11,473 nucleotides of DNA from Methanobacteriota archaeon (GCA_030837265.1 JAUPKV010000331.1:1-11473); one strand, 5' to 3'. Positions 1 to 6,896 are shown, counted from the stretch's first letter. A program made the numbers and translations. The notes: generated by a model not told the origin, from the letters alone.

Positions 1-57
1 ACGCGGTTAAATTGAAAAATCACTTTACCCATAGAGAATGGTGAAGAGCCAAAATAA

Positions 58-733
58 ACACTTTCGGTTTCAGATCCAACAATTGCTCAAATTAGTGCAG
101 TTTCCTTTCCCAATTGGGCAACCTTGAATTCAAGTTCCGCACTTCCTTCGAGTTCGGTCTGGATAAAAGCTGCTGACCTTTCAAATCAAGTTCTTCCCGG
201 CAAAACAAATGTTTTGCTGGGAACTATTACCATAGTCGGAAAAAAGATAGGTACAGCGGATCTAAGCATACTGCCAGCAAAGATAAGTGATGATAACGGA
301 ACTTCAATAAATACTGCTATGATTACAGGAAAGGTAATTGTCTCAGATAAAAACCTTCCTATTCTTCCTGTTGCAAACTTTAGCAGCAATGTAAACAGTG
401 GCTATGCTCCGCTTTCAGTGAAGTTTACTGATTTGTCGAAGAATGCAACAAAGTGGAGATGGAACTTTGGCGACGGCAGCAGTTCAAAACAGCAAAGTCC
501 AACGCATGTATATTACACCGCAGGAACCTACACTGTTAATCTGATAGTAAGCAACAATAATGGAAAAGTAAAGGCTTGGTCTCATCCAGAAAGTGTGATT
601 TTGGAGACGGCCGGACTTCGACAAAAGATTGGGTAGTTCATAAATACACTAGAAGAGGGACATATACCTGTAACCTTACCGTTACAACTTGGATGCAAAT
701 AGTACGGCATCTAAGACGATAACCGTGAGGTAA
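58..733 (+). pseudogene. Decayed PKD-domain surface protein (fragment)
   Basis: This is a remnant of a secreted or cell-surface protein. The longest open stretch runs from about 58 to the TAG at 634-636. It begins with a beta-rich segment (SVSDPTIAQISAVSFP) of the type that precedes PKD domains in Methanosarcina surface proteins. A PKD domain follows, with the hallmark WRWNFGDGSS near 461-484 and HVYYTAGTYTVNLIVS near 505-552. The same frame upstream has stops at 13-15 and 55-57, with no start codon or signal peptide. After 600 a second PKD copy continues in another frame: GDGRTSTKDW from 603, HKYTRRGTYTCNLTVT to about 686. One more shift gives DANSTASKTITVR, ending at TAA 731-733. Stops plus at least two frameshifts argue for a pseudogene rather than a 170-residue protein. 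Sequencing error could mimic one shift but hardly all of them. The 5' part may extend beyond the window. Confidence 0.8.
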
Positions 734-848
734 ATTATAGCCTGGACTTGTTCCAAGCTTAAATTTTTAAAAGAGGTTATTTAAGTTTTTTGTGAGTTGT
801 TGATTAATTCTGGAAAATATTTCACTTTTCGTAAGGCACAGATACTCT

Positions 849-998
849 ATGCTTACTGTGTTAAAACAAATGAATGAAATACAAGAAAAAGCTGAAGATC
901 GATGTAAACTTGCTCTTGAAGCTGATTTAAAACATTTAGATTCATTTAAATACAAAACCTATGAAAAAAGTATATTATACTGTACTAAAAATAAGTAA
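849..998 (+). CDS. Small hypothetical ORF, 49 codons (doubtful)
   Basis: An ATG at 849 opens a 49-codon frame ending at TAA 996-998. The product is polar and mostly helix-forming, with a repeating pattern of leucines (MLTVLKQMNEIQEKAEDRCK at the N terminus) that could make a short amphipathic or coiled-coil helix. I do not recognise a family. No Shine-Dalgarno sequence precedes the ATG, and the frame stays open back to 804. The piece may therefore be a fragment of a longer lost gene, like the PKD relic just upstream. Its stop codon abuts the stop codon of the convergent DUF447 gene with no base between them. The region also supplies the oligo-T terminator of that operon, so the frame may be chance. 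Confidence 0.25.
   Translation: MLTVLKQMNEIQEKAEDRCKLALEADLKHLDSFKYKTYEKSILYCTKNK
964..991 (-). terminator. Oligo-T terminator of the marker-9/CitG/DUF447 operon
   Basis: Read on the minus strand just after the DUF447 stop codon, there is a run of five T (991-987) followed by a run of six T (969-964) in AT-rich sequence. Archaeal RNA polymerase terminates at such T tracts without needing a hairpin. No strong stem is visible. Confidence 0.5.
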
Positions 999-1652
999 TT
1001 ATAGACCCAATACCTCATATAGTAATTTCATAGCTTTTTTCTCTCTTTCTCCCCCACACTTGGAAGCCAGAGTTTCGTAATGCCGGATCAACTCAAGATA
1101 TTTTTCTTCTCCTGTGAGCTGGTAGCGAGTTGCATGAACAGTTGCTTCAAGCACTGCATTGAACCCTCTATTTGGCACTGGGAGGTCTTTTTGGTTTTCC
1201 TCATTGAAACCAGCCTCTAAGGGGACAAGGTCGGCGACCAGAGCTTGGTCCGTATTCTTAATATTGACACATTTAAAAATAACCCAGGCTACAGATTCTT
1301 TCAGGATAGGGAAATTGAGCCCATTGGCTGACACAAAGTTGAACTCGGAAGGTTCAAGGTCAAAAAAAGTAGAACGCACAAAGAGCAAGGGATCGTAAAC
1401 TATGTTTACTGCAAGGTATTTTTCTTTAAGTACATTTGACCAGGTATGGCTGCCTCTGAAAAGCCTGACAAAAGGCCTTCCGCCTTTTAGAATTATTCCA
1501 ATTGGAGCTGCGTTTGGGTGTTCCAGGCCTGTGCTTACAATTGTCTCGGAAATTCCTTCACGTATCCCAAATGATGAGATATCAATGGCTGAAGACTCAT
1601 TTTCGCATGCCAAACATTCAGAGTCGGTATATTCAGGGGAAAGTCCTGTCAA
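999..1652 (-). CDS. DUF447 family protein (FMN-binding split-barrel type)
   Basis: This is a 217-residue protein of the DUF447 family, which adopts the flavin-reductase-like split-barrel fold. The diagnostic block is at residues 28-69: FGIREGISETIVST, then an N-A-A-P-I-G segment and FVRLFRGSHT. The C-terminal half (about 160-217) is helical. The biochemical role is unknown; FMN binding is known for the fold, not shown here. The start is TTG at 1652. It overlaps the stop of the preceding CitG-like gene as TTGA, and a clear GGAGG at 1666-1662 lies nine bases upstream. There is no in-frame ATG before the conserved domain. This start adds about 25 residues with a CxxC pair (C13, C16) ahead of the usual family beginning. 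The gene is the last of a three-gene overlapping operon. From memory, DUF447 and CitG-like genes also sit together in tetrahydromethanopterin gene clusters of methylotrophic bacteria, which would suggest a cofactor-related role. Confidence 0.85.
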   Translation of the reverse strand: MTGLSPEYTDSECLACENESSAIDISSFGIREGISETIVSTGLEHPNAAPIGIILKGGRPFVRLFRGSHTWSNVLKEKYLAVNIVYDPLLFVRSTFFDLEPSEFNFVSANGLNFPILKESVAWVIFKCVNIKNTDQALVADLVPLEAGFNEENQKDLPVPNRGFNAVLEATVHATRYQLTGEEKYLELIRHYETLASKCGGEREKKAMKLLYEVLGL

Positions 1653-2677
1653 AAGCGCAATCCTCCAAGAAGGGCAATGAAAAGGCTGGCGATAATTATA
1701 TCTGCTGTTGAACCTGGATTAATTCTCTTTTTAAGAAGCTCATGGTCAAATTCCTGTGCTGCGGAAAGCAAAGATGAAATATCCCTTTTCATTTGACCTG
1801 AAGCAATTTCCCAGGTTGAAAGGATTTCACCTGCCCTGAAAGATACGTAATCTGCGGTCTCCTTATCGAATTTAGTCTGGATAAAAGTGTCTCTATGCCG
1901 GGAAAGCAATTTCAAAAAAGTATACACGATAGCTTCGTTTATACCTGTGCTTGAGCAGTTCGAAATCCGGTTTTTGGTTTCCGAATTCAGTGCCTGCATG
2001 AACTCGAAGATAGTTCTTGCTCCCTCCAGGCAGCGTTTGAAACCCGAGGTCCATTCATTTGCGACCAGGTCGTACCCTTCAGCGATTTCCATAAGTTTGT
2101 AAAGCGTAACTTGCTGTTCCCTGAGTTTGACAGTGGAATCAGTGTTCGAAAGGCTGAATTCATCTACGTCGTTAACTCTTACTCCTGCTACTTCAAAAGC
2201 CCTATAGAATTCGACAGCATCCTCGCAGTCAGTTGCTCTCACGAAAACATGAGCACGGGCGACAAGACCTTCGAATTCTTCCTGTAAAAGCTTGGAGTCA
2301 GCTCTTTCTGGCAAATCGAATAATTCTCCGGCAGCCATTGAAAGAGGAATTAGCAATAGAAAAGCCCCGAAATGAGTGTTTCCTCCACGCTGCCAGGAGG
2401 AGCTCTCACAAACTGCGCTTCTGATAAGCGACCCTATTCCATTCCTGCTTTTTGCAGCACGCTCAAGGACAGGGTAAGCACTCACCGAAGAAGCTACAAA
2501 ATGCTCAAAACAGGTTTCAGGATAGTTATGTTCCCTATCCACATTACCTGGTTTTGGAGAAGCTGATACCTCAAGCAACATAGCAAGTTGGGCACAGCGC
2601 GCAATTAGACTTGGAATTTGTCTGCTTTCTACCCTTTCAGGTGCAGGGCAGGGAAAGCGAGTATTAATAAGACTCAT
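1649..2677 (-). CDS. CitG-family protein (triphosphoribosyl-dephospho-CoA synthase-like)
   Basis: This 342-residue protein carries three motifs typical of the CitG/MdcB family: SPKPGNVDR at residues 40-48, GGNTHFGAFLLLIPL at 98-112, and NPGSTAD at 320-326 leading into a hydrophobic C-terminal helix. Characterised members transfer a triphosphoribosyl group from ATP to dephospho-CoA, releasing adenine. This makes the prosthetic-group precursor of citrate lyase or malonate decarboxylase. No lyase or acyl-carrier gene is present here, and the archaeal branch may use another substrate; the exact reaction is therefore open. The ATG start overlaps the end of the upstream gene by 14 bases, and no good Shine-Dalgarno is seen, so translation probably depends on coupling. 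The stop overlaps the next gene by four bases. The tight packing makes a shared pathway with the flanking flavoproteins likely. Confidence 0.85.
   Translation of the reverse strand: MSLINTRFPCPAPERVESRQIPSLIARCAQLAMLLEVSASPKPGNVDREHNYPETCFEHFVASSVSAYPVLERAAKSRNGIGSLIRSAVCESSSWQRGGNTHFGAFLLLIPLSMAAGELFDLPERADSKLLQEEFEGLVARAHVFVRATDCEDAVEFYRAFEVAGVRVNDVDEFSLSNTDSTVKLREQQVTLYKLMEIAEGYDLVANEWTSGFKRCLEGARTIFEFMQALNSETKNRISNCSSTGINEAIVYTFLKLLSRHRDTFIQTKFDKETADYVSFRAGEILSTWEIASGQMKRDISSLLSAAQEFDHELLKKRINPGSTADIIIASLFIALLGGLRF
1662..1666 (-). promoter_or_regulatory. Ribosome binding site fixing the TTG start of DUF447
   Basis: On the minus strand GGAGG occupies 1666-1662, nine bases before the TTG at 1652. 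It lies inside the last codons of the upstream CitG-like gene. It supports the non-ATG start and translational coupling. Confidence 0.7.
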
Positions 2678-3803
2678 TTACCGGAACTCTGGCATGATCC
2701 AGTACATATTCTGCCAGTTGTTTCTTAAGTTTCATGTACTCTACGTCAGAGAGACCTACCGCATGTAAAACTCCATCCCTTATCCAGCAGGGCTTGGAGA
2801 TTTTGCAGCACCAGACCAGGCTTCCGAAACAGGTATCCTCTCCGAATTCCAGCATTGTACCTTTTGCAAATTCCATTTTCGTTCTGGCAAACTCTTCTGC
2901 GGTATACCCCAACTTTTGAGATTTTCCATGCACGGGACAGGGTTTGACAGGCAAACAGCAAAATGCCAGGGCTCTGAAATCCCCGTCACTACAAACGTGC
3001 TTTGGAGTATTATACCAGCCTATCGATTTCTGATACGAACAAACGCCCTCTACCAGTTCTGTTATTAGTTCCGGATTTTCCATTACCCCTCTGGCAACAG
3101 ATACCATGTCAGCTCCGCGTGAAAACATATCCTTTGCGTCTTCGAAATTTCTGACAGAGTTGTTACCTATAAGAAAGAGCCTTGTAGCATCCCTATAAAT
3201 GAGGATCGTATCAAGGTCAGCCCCTGAACCTTCCTGTGCAGCATCAACATGTATAATATCTGCACCCGACCGGTCTAAAAGTCTGGCAAGTTCGATATCA
3301 TTTACAACATTTGCCCTAACTTTTACCGAAAGTACAACTCCGGTTTCCTTAATTGCCTTTACCCAGGCAGAAAGCCGTGGGAGATCGTGCAGTAAAGCTT
3401 CTCCAATTCCGGCTTCTAGCATTTCGGGCTGCCGGCAGTGGGCATTTAGCTCAAGGATTGCTCCCTCTCCTTTTATGATTCTTGCAGCCTCTATAAGGGG
3501 TTCAAGTGTCGTACTCCTTACATTTATCGCAACAACACTTCCGGACTTTACTGCCCTGATCTCCTTTTTAATGAGTTCCATGGGCTCATCGGAGATGAAC
3601 TCTTCTCTGTCCCGGGCTGCGAGCTTTGATGCAACATCAATCGAAGCTTTATCCAGATTGAAGGCTCCAAGGACTACCAGTCCAGCATCATGTGCATACT
3701 GGTTAGCAAAAGCGCTGTTAACAATACCTGCCATTGGAGCTAATGCAATAGGATTCCTGAAACTAACATATCCGATATGTAAATCGAACAAACAATCACT
3801 CAT
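2664..3803 (-). CDS. Dihydrouridine-synthase-like flavoprotein with methanogenesis marker 9 domain
   Basis: This 379-residue protein has two parts. Residues 1 to about 255 form a TIM-barrel flavoprotein like tRNA-dihydrouridine synthase or dihydroorotate dehydrogenase. Visible motifs are PIALAPMAGIVNSAFA (18-33), ELNAHCRQPEM with C123 at the place of the Dus active-site cysteine, KVRAN (161-165), GNNSVRNFEDA (213-223) and ARG (237-239). The remaining 120 residues hold a cysteine-rich region: C271, CC at 282-283, C289, C325, CC at 332-333 and C339, in two similar CC-x5-C patterns (CCLPVKPC and CCKISKPC). This matches what I recall as the methanogenesis marker 9 domain, found only in methanogens. 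The cysteines could bind metal or an Fe-S cluster. A true tRNA substrate is doubtful, and the function is unknown. The start is supported by GAGGT shortly upstream of the ATG. It is the first gene of the operon. Confidence 0.85.
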   Translation of the reverse strand: MSDCLFDLHIGYVSFRNPIALAPMAGIVNSAFANQYAHDAGLVVLGAFNLDKASIDVASKLAARDREEFISDEPMELIKKEIRAVKSGSVVAINVRSTTLEPLIEAARIIKGEGAILELNAHCRQPEMLEAGIGEALLHDLPRLSAWVKAIKETGVVLSVKVRANVVNDIELARLLDRSGADIIHVDAAQEGSGADLDTILIYRDATRLFLIGNNSVRNFEDAKDMFSRGADMVSVARGVMENPELITELVEGVCSYQKSIGWYNTPKHVCSDGDFRALAFCCLPVKPCPVHGKSQKLGYTAEEFARTKMEFAKGTMLEFGEDTCFGSLVWCCKISKPCWIRDGVLHAVGLSDVEYMKLKKQLAEYVLDHARVPVNESY

Positions 3804-3832
3804 GTTTTACCTCTTGAAAATAAGCCTGGAAA

Positions 3833-3859
3833 CTGACTGAAAATGATAGTCATTGTCAG
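3833..3859 (-). promoter_or_regulatory. Hairpin at the predicted 5' end of the marker-9 operon mRNA
   Basis: Two nested inverted repeats are visible: CTGAC/GTCAG (3833-3837 with 3855-3859) outside and AATGA/TCATT (3842-3846 with 3850-3854) inside. The loop is three bases and a four-base bulge (3838-3841) lies on one side. The TATA box at 3880-3887 predicts transcription from about 3858, so the RNA would begin with this stem. It could be an operator, an mRNA-stabilising stem, or chance. Confidence 0.4.
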
Positions 3860-3879
3860 ATATTAAAGTAACGATAATT

Positions 3880-3887
3880 TATTTAAA
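3880..3887 (-). promoter_or_regulatory. TATA box of the marker-9/CitG/DUF447 operon
   Basis: TTTAAATA on the minus strand lies about 77 bases before the ATG at 3803. The predicted transcription start, about 25 bases downstream of its centre, is near 3858 and gives a leader of roughly 55 bases. It is the best TATA match close to the gene. Other AT-rich stretches near 3950-4010 are possible alternatives. Confidence 0.5.
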
Positions 3888-4069
3888 GCAACAACGATTT
3901 TTTGAAGATTCTTGACTGGAACTAGTCCCTCATTATGTAGGACACGATTCACATATATATTAATATTTATCTCATTCAAATATCTAAATTATATAGAATA
4001 TAATGAAGCAAGAAAGAACAATAACAGTATGTAAAACTTTTATCTTCAATCCGTATGATTACCAAAAAA
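3888..4069. other. Divergent intergenic region
   Basis: This AT-rich stretch lies between the minus-strand operon promoter and the plus-strand RNase P RNA promoter. It has no convincing coding frame. Several TATA-like runs occur at about 3950-4010 on both strands, and I see no repeats beyond the hairpin described separately. Confidence 0.5.
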
Positions 4070-4078
4070 TTATATACA
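4070..4078 (+). promoter_or_regulatory. TATA box and BRE of the RNase P RNA gene
   Basis: TTATATACA is preceded by the purine-rich ACCAAAAAA, which fits an archaeal BRE plus TATA box. It lies about 34 bases before the first paired base of P1 (4107/4108). Transcription would start near 4100, leaving a short 5' leader for processing. Confidence 0.6.
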
Positions 4079-4107
4079 AATAAAATTATGTACTGATTGA
4101 AAGTTAA

Positions 4108-4469
4108 TGCGAGAGAGGATGGACGGCTGACGGGCCTTCTGGTCTGAGGAAAGTCTCCCCACCGCTCCGGACACACGAACATCTGTAAAGGATGTCGAGC
4201 GAGAGCTTGGGCTCTGGCACAGAAACGAGACCATCCCCTGTAAATGCGATGATGCAATGCTGAGGTCTCAGGGTGAATGGATGAAACGGCGAATCCTCGT
4301 GGGTGCAAGTTGGAAATCGGGATTAAGAGCAGTCCGGAATCTCCCGATTGCTTTTGGAAACGCATAGCTGAATGCCGTCGCTGCAAGAGTCATCCGTGAC
4401 CTTTCCCCCCACGGTCAGTGGTAGGAAATTTTGCAGGAACAGAAGGGAGCTTACAGGCCTCACTCGCAT
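4108..4469 (+). ncRNA. rnpB: RNase P RNA, archaeal type A
   Basis: This is the catalytic RNA of ribonuclease P, which removes 5' leaders from precursor tRNAs. The ends are set by a perfect P1 helix: ATGCGAG at 4107-4113 pairs with CTCGCAT at 4463-4469. The universally conserved core is visible: GAGGAAAGTC at 4146-4155 (conserved region I, P4 side), ACAGAAA at 4219-4225, and ACAGAAGGGAGCTTACAG at 4439-4456 (conserved region V, other side of P4). An internal hairpin, ACATC/GATGT, sits at 4179-4183 with 4191-4195. The length, about 362 nt, and the presence of the full core agree with archaeal type A RNAs. It is the only functional plus-strand gene seen here and converges on the reductase operon. 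A 136-codon frame on the opposite strand (3976-4386) is antisense to it and not a gene. Confidence 0.95.
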
Positions 4470-4489
4470 AAAATTCATAAATTATCTTA

Positions 4490-4494
4490 TTTTT
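4490..4494 (+). terminator. Oligo-T terminator of the RNase P RNA gene
   Basis: Five consecutive T in AT-rich sequence follow the 3' end of P1 by about 20 bases, consistent with archaeal termination and 3' trimming. The tract lies only about 25 bases before the stop codon of the convergent reductase gene. Confidence 0.45.
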
Positions 4495-4516
4495 GTAGAA
4501 TTTCATCAAAATTATC

Positions 4517-5704
4517 TTAATTCTGTTTTTCCTTACTTTTACTGATTTCTTCAGTTAAGGATTTTATTTTAGAGATCGGATCCGTCATACAAAAACTCAA
4601 CAACAACCACTTGACATAATCTTTATAATTTCTATCAGTTACTACTTCGTCCAGATACCTATCCAGAATTTCACTATTATTTAGAGATATTTTGAAAGAA
4701 GTTTCCGGAAAACTGTACATAGCTTTTGCCATTTTATGAGAGCTGGCAAGGAAATTACCAAATTCCTGCTTGCACCTTGATTCATATTTCTTAATTTTAC
4801 CAGGTTTCAAATCATAAATTATAAGATCAGAAACAACTTCAGCAGCAAGTTGTCCGGACCGGATGGCGTAAGCCATGCCTTCTCCTGTAAAAGCATCAAC
4901 AAAACCTGCGGCATCCCCACTGAGAAGGAACCTTGAATTTATCGATGTCCTTTTAATCCCACCTATCGGAATAGTGTGGGAATGGATAGGAAATTCCCCG
5001 GAAAAGCCATTTTCCTCCAGAAACTTTTGCATTACAATTTTCGGATGCTTAAGAAACCGGGATGTTCCCATGATTCCTACGGAAAAATATCCTGCATGAG
5101 GGAAAATCCAGCCATATCCTCCCTGCACAATTCCGAAATGAATATCTATCATATCCGGGAACCGATTATTTATCGTTTGATCTTCATCAGGTATCTCCGA
5201 CACAAAACCAAGGCAATACTCTGTTCTTTTTTCTCTTGACCTTACTTTGCATTTAAGAGATCCGTTTGAGCCTTCCGCAATAAGCACGAATCTCCCCAGA
5301 TAAGTATTATCCGTAGTCCTGACCTCAACACAATCTTCTTTTTCAGTACAATCCAGGACCTTTTCTCCAGTACGAATTTTAATTCCAGTTTCTCTGGCCT
5401 TTTCAAGCATAAAATTGTCAAAAACTGTCCTGGAGACTAATACGGCTAATTTTCGTTCCTTACGAACTTCTACCGAGTAGTCCCTGAAATGAACCTTTAC
5501 ATTTGAGATATTTCTTTCAATCACCGACTCCGGCAGCTTAAAATCCAGACACGATAAAGCATAGGAAGAGAGGACTCCTCCGCAGGGCTTGTATCTTGGA
5601 AATTTTTCTTTCTCTATTAAGAGGGTTGAAAGTCCTTTTTTTCCTGCGATTCTACCAGCTGATGCTCCCGAGAGTCCTCCACCGACGATAATCAGATCAT
5701 ACAT
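4517..5704 (-). CDS. Geranylgeranyl reductase family FAD protein (copy 2)
   Basis: This 395-residue flavoprotein belongs to the geranylgeranyl reductase family, whose members hydrogenate isoprenoid double bonds in archaeal lipids, quinone-like tails or chlorophyll side chains. The N-terminal Rossmann motif is GGGLSGASAG (8-17) with E31 as the likely ribose-binding acid. The family signature PRYKPCGG is at 36-43 with C41, and the second FAD motif LLSGDAAGFVDAFTGEGMAY is at 260-279. GGYGWIFPH (195-203) is also conserved with its neighbour. No membrane anchor is evident. It is colinear without gaps with the gene directly upstream, apart from about 20 extra charged residues at its C terminus, so the pair is a tandem duplication. 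The genes are 27 bases apart and probably co-transcribed. Only a weak Shine-Dalgarno precedes the ATG. The substrate cannot be told from sequence. Confidence 0.88.
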   Translation of the reverse strand: MYDLIIVGGGLSGASAGRIAGKKGLSTLLIEKEKFPRYKPCGGVLSSYALSCLDFKLPESVIERNISNVKVHFRDYSVEVRKERKLAVLVSRTVFDNFMLEKARETGIKIRTGEKVLDCTEKEDCVEVRTTDNTYLGRFVLIAEGSNGSLKCKVRSREKRTEYCLGFVSEIPDEDQTINNRFPDMIDIHFGIVQGGYGWIFPHAGYFSVGIMGTSRFLKHPKIVMQKFLEENGFSGEFPIHSHTIPIGGIKRTSINSRFLLSGDAAGFVDAFTGEGMAYAIRSGQLAAEVVSDLIIYDLKPGKIKKYESRCKQEFGNFLASSHKMAKAMYSFPETSFKISLNNSEILDRYLDEVVTDRNYKDYVKWLLLSFCMTDPISKIKSLTEEISKSKEKQN

Positions 5705-5731
5705 GCTAATATGCCTGCTATGCGCGTTTAA

Positions 5732-6856
5732 TTATGTTAGTTTAAAATTCAAAAGACACCATGTGAGATAATCTTTATAATTAAGCTTAAATTCCGCTAC
5801 ATCAAGGTATTTATTAGCCATTTTTTCACTGGAAGTCATAATTCTTAATGTCCGGTCAGGAAAACGATGCATTATTTTGGAAAAAATTAGCGAGTATTTA
5901 AGATGAGTCCCAAACTCGGTCTGGCAGAGAGACTCATATTTCCTCAAGTCTTTGAGATTTCCCCCATACAGACAAATTCCTGCAATTGCCTCAGCAGCGA
6001 ACTGCCCTGAGATTATGGCATAGGCTAACCCTTCACCTGAGAAAGCGTCCACAAATCCGGCCGCGTCTCCACTCAGGAGAACCCTGGAACCAGCTATTTT
6101 CCTTTTGTGTCCACCCGCCGGAATTTTATGCCCGTGAAACTTATATTCCCCATTAAAACCATTCTCCCTCAGAAAATTTAACATAGCCTCTTTGGGATGT
6201 TGAAAATCCTTTGTAACCCCACCTATTCCAACAGAATAATAGGTTTTATGAGGAAAGACCCAGCCATATCCACCGTTAGCAACTCCAAAATACAATTCCA
6301 AAGAATTTCCCAGACGTTCTTCGATTTCGCTCTCTTCCGCAGGGATTTCAGTAACTACACAGACCCCATATTTTTCTTTAGTATCTATGGGTCGTACGCA
6401 TGTTTTGACTAACCCATGGGCACCTTCGGCAACGATTGCAAATTTTGCTTGATATGTGTTTATTTCAGTGTCTACCTCAACGCAGTCAGCCATTTCCCTG
6501 CAGCAGAGTACCTTTTCCCCTGTATGTACATGAATTCCTGTTTCTTTTGCCTTTTCTAACATGAAGTTATCGAACTTATCTCTGGAGATAAGTACAGACA
6601 TCCGATAATCTTTATGTGCTTTGATAAACTGATCCTTGAAAAAAATATTAACTCCGGTAATTTCCCATTCAATAATGTTCTGAGGGAGCTCGAAATCCAG
6701 ATAAGAAATCGCATGTTCCGAAAGTGCTCCTCCGCAGGGCTTGTATCTGGGGAATTTTTCCTTTTCAAGTAAAAGTGTTTTTAAGCCAAGCTTTCCTGCC
6801 CTTCTTCCGGCTGAGGCTCCAGATGGGCCACCACCTATGATAATTACGTCATACAT
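5732..6856 (-). CDS. Geranylgeranyl reductase family FAD protein (copy 1)
   Basis: This 374-residue paralogue of the following gene has the same landmarks at the same positions: GGGPSGASAG (8-17), E31, PRYKPCGG (36-43), GGYGWVFPH (195-203) and LLSGDAAGFVDAFSGEGLAY (260-279). The predicted reaction is FAD-dependent reduction of C=C bonds in a prenyl chain. The electron donor is unknown; ferredoxin serves some archaeal members. It is the first gene of a two-gene operon. A good Shine-Dalgarno (GAGGGTG) precedes the ATG, and a TATA box at 6897-6908 lies about 45 bases upstream. The family includes digeranylgeranylglycerophospholipid reductase. However, the characterised archaeal lipid enzymes I recall have a different cysteine motif context (CGEG), so membrane-lipid saturation is only one option. 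The tail of methanophenazine, the substrate of nearby HdrDE, is another. Confidence 0.88.
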   Translation of the reverse strand: MYDVIIIGGGPSGASAGRRAGKLGLKTLLLEKEKFPRYKPCGGALSEHAISYLDFELPQNIIEWEITGVNIFFKDQFIKAHKDYRMSVLISRDKFDNFMLEKAKETGIHVHTGEKVLCCREMADCVEVDTEINTYQAKFAIVAEGAHGLVKTCVRPIDTKEKYGVCVVTEIPAEESEIEERLGNSLELYFGVANGGYGWVFPHKTYYSVGIGGVTKDFQHPKEAMLNFLRENGFNGEYKFHGHKIPAGGHKRKIAGSRVLLSGDAAGFVDAFSGEGLAYAIISGQFAAEAIAGICLYGGNLKDLRKYESLCQTEFGTHLKYSLIFSKIMHRFPDRTLRIMTSSEKMANKYLDVAEFKLNYKDYLTWCLLNFKLT

Positions 6857-6896
6857 GCAAATGCACCCTCAAAGTATCAAAAAGTAACTGATTATA

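Noticed and set aside
767..955. A 62-codon minus-strand open frame
   Set aside because: It is AT-rich, has no Shine-Dalgarno and no recognisable motif, and lies just beyond the terminator tracts of the DUF447 operon.
1649..2677. Citrate lyase or malonate decarboxylase accessory locus
   Set aside because: Only the CitG-like gene is present. No lyase subunits, acyl carrier protein or CitX-like gene occurs in the window.
3199..3840. A 213-codon plus-strand open frame
   Set aside because: It is the complement of the Dus-like flavoprotein gene, whose motifs are clear. The plus-strand product is low-complexity Ser/Ala-rich.
3976..4386. A 136-codon minus-strand open frame
   Set aside because: It lies opposite the RNase P RNA and its upstream region. 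The RNA is well supported by its conserved core, and the frame's composition resembles no protein family.
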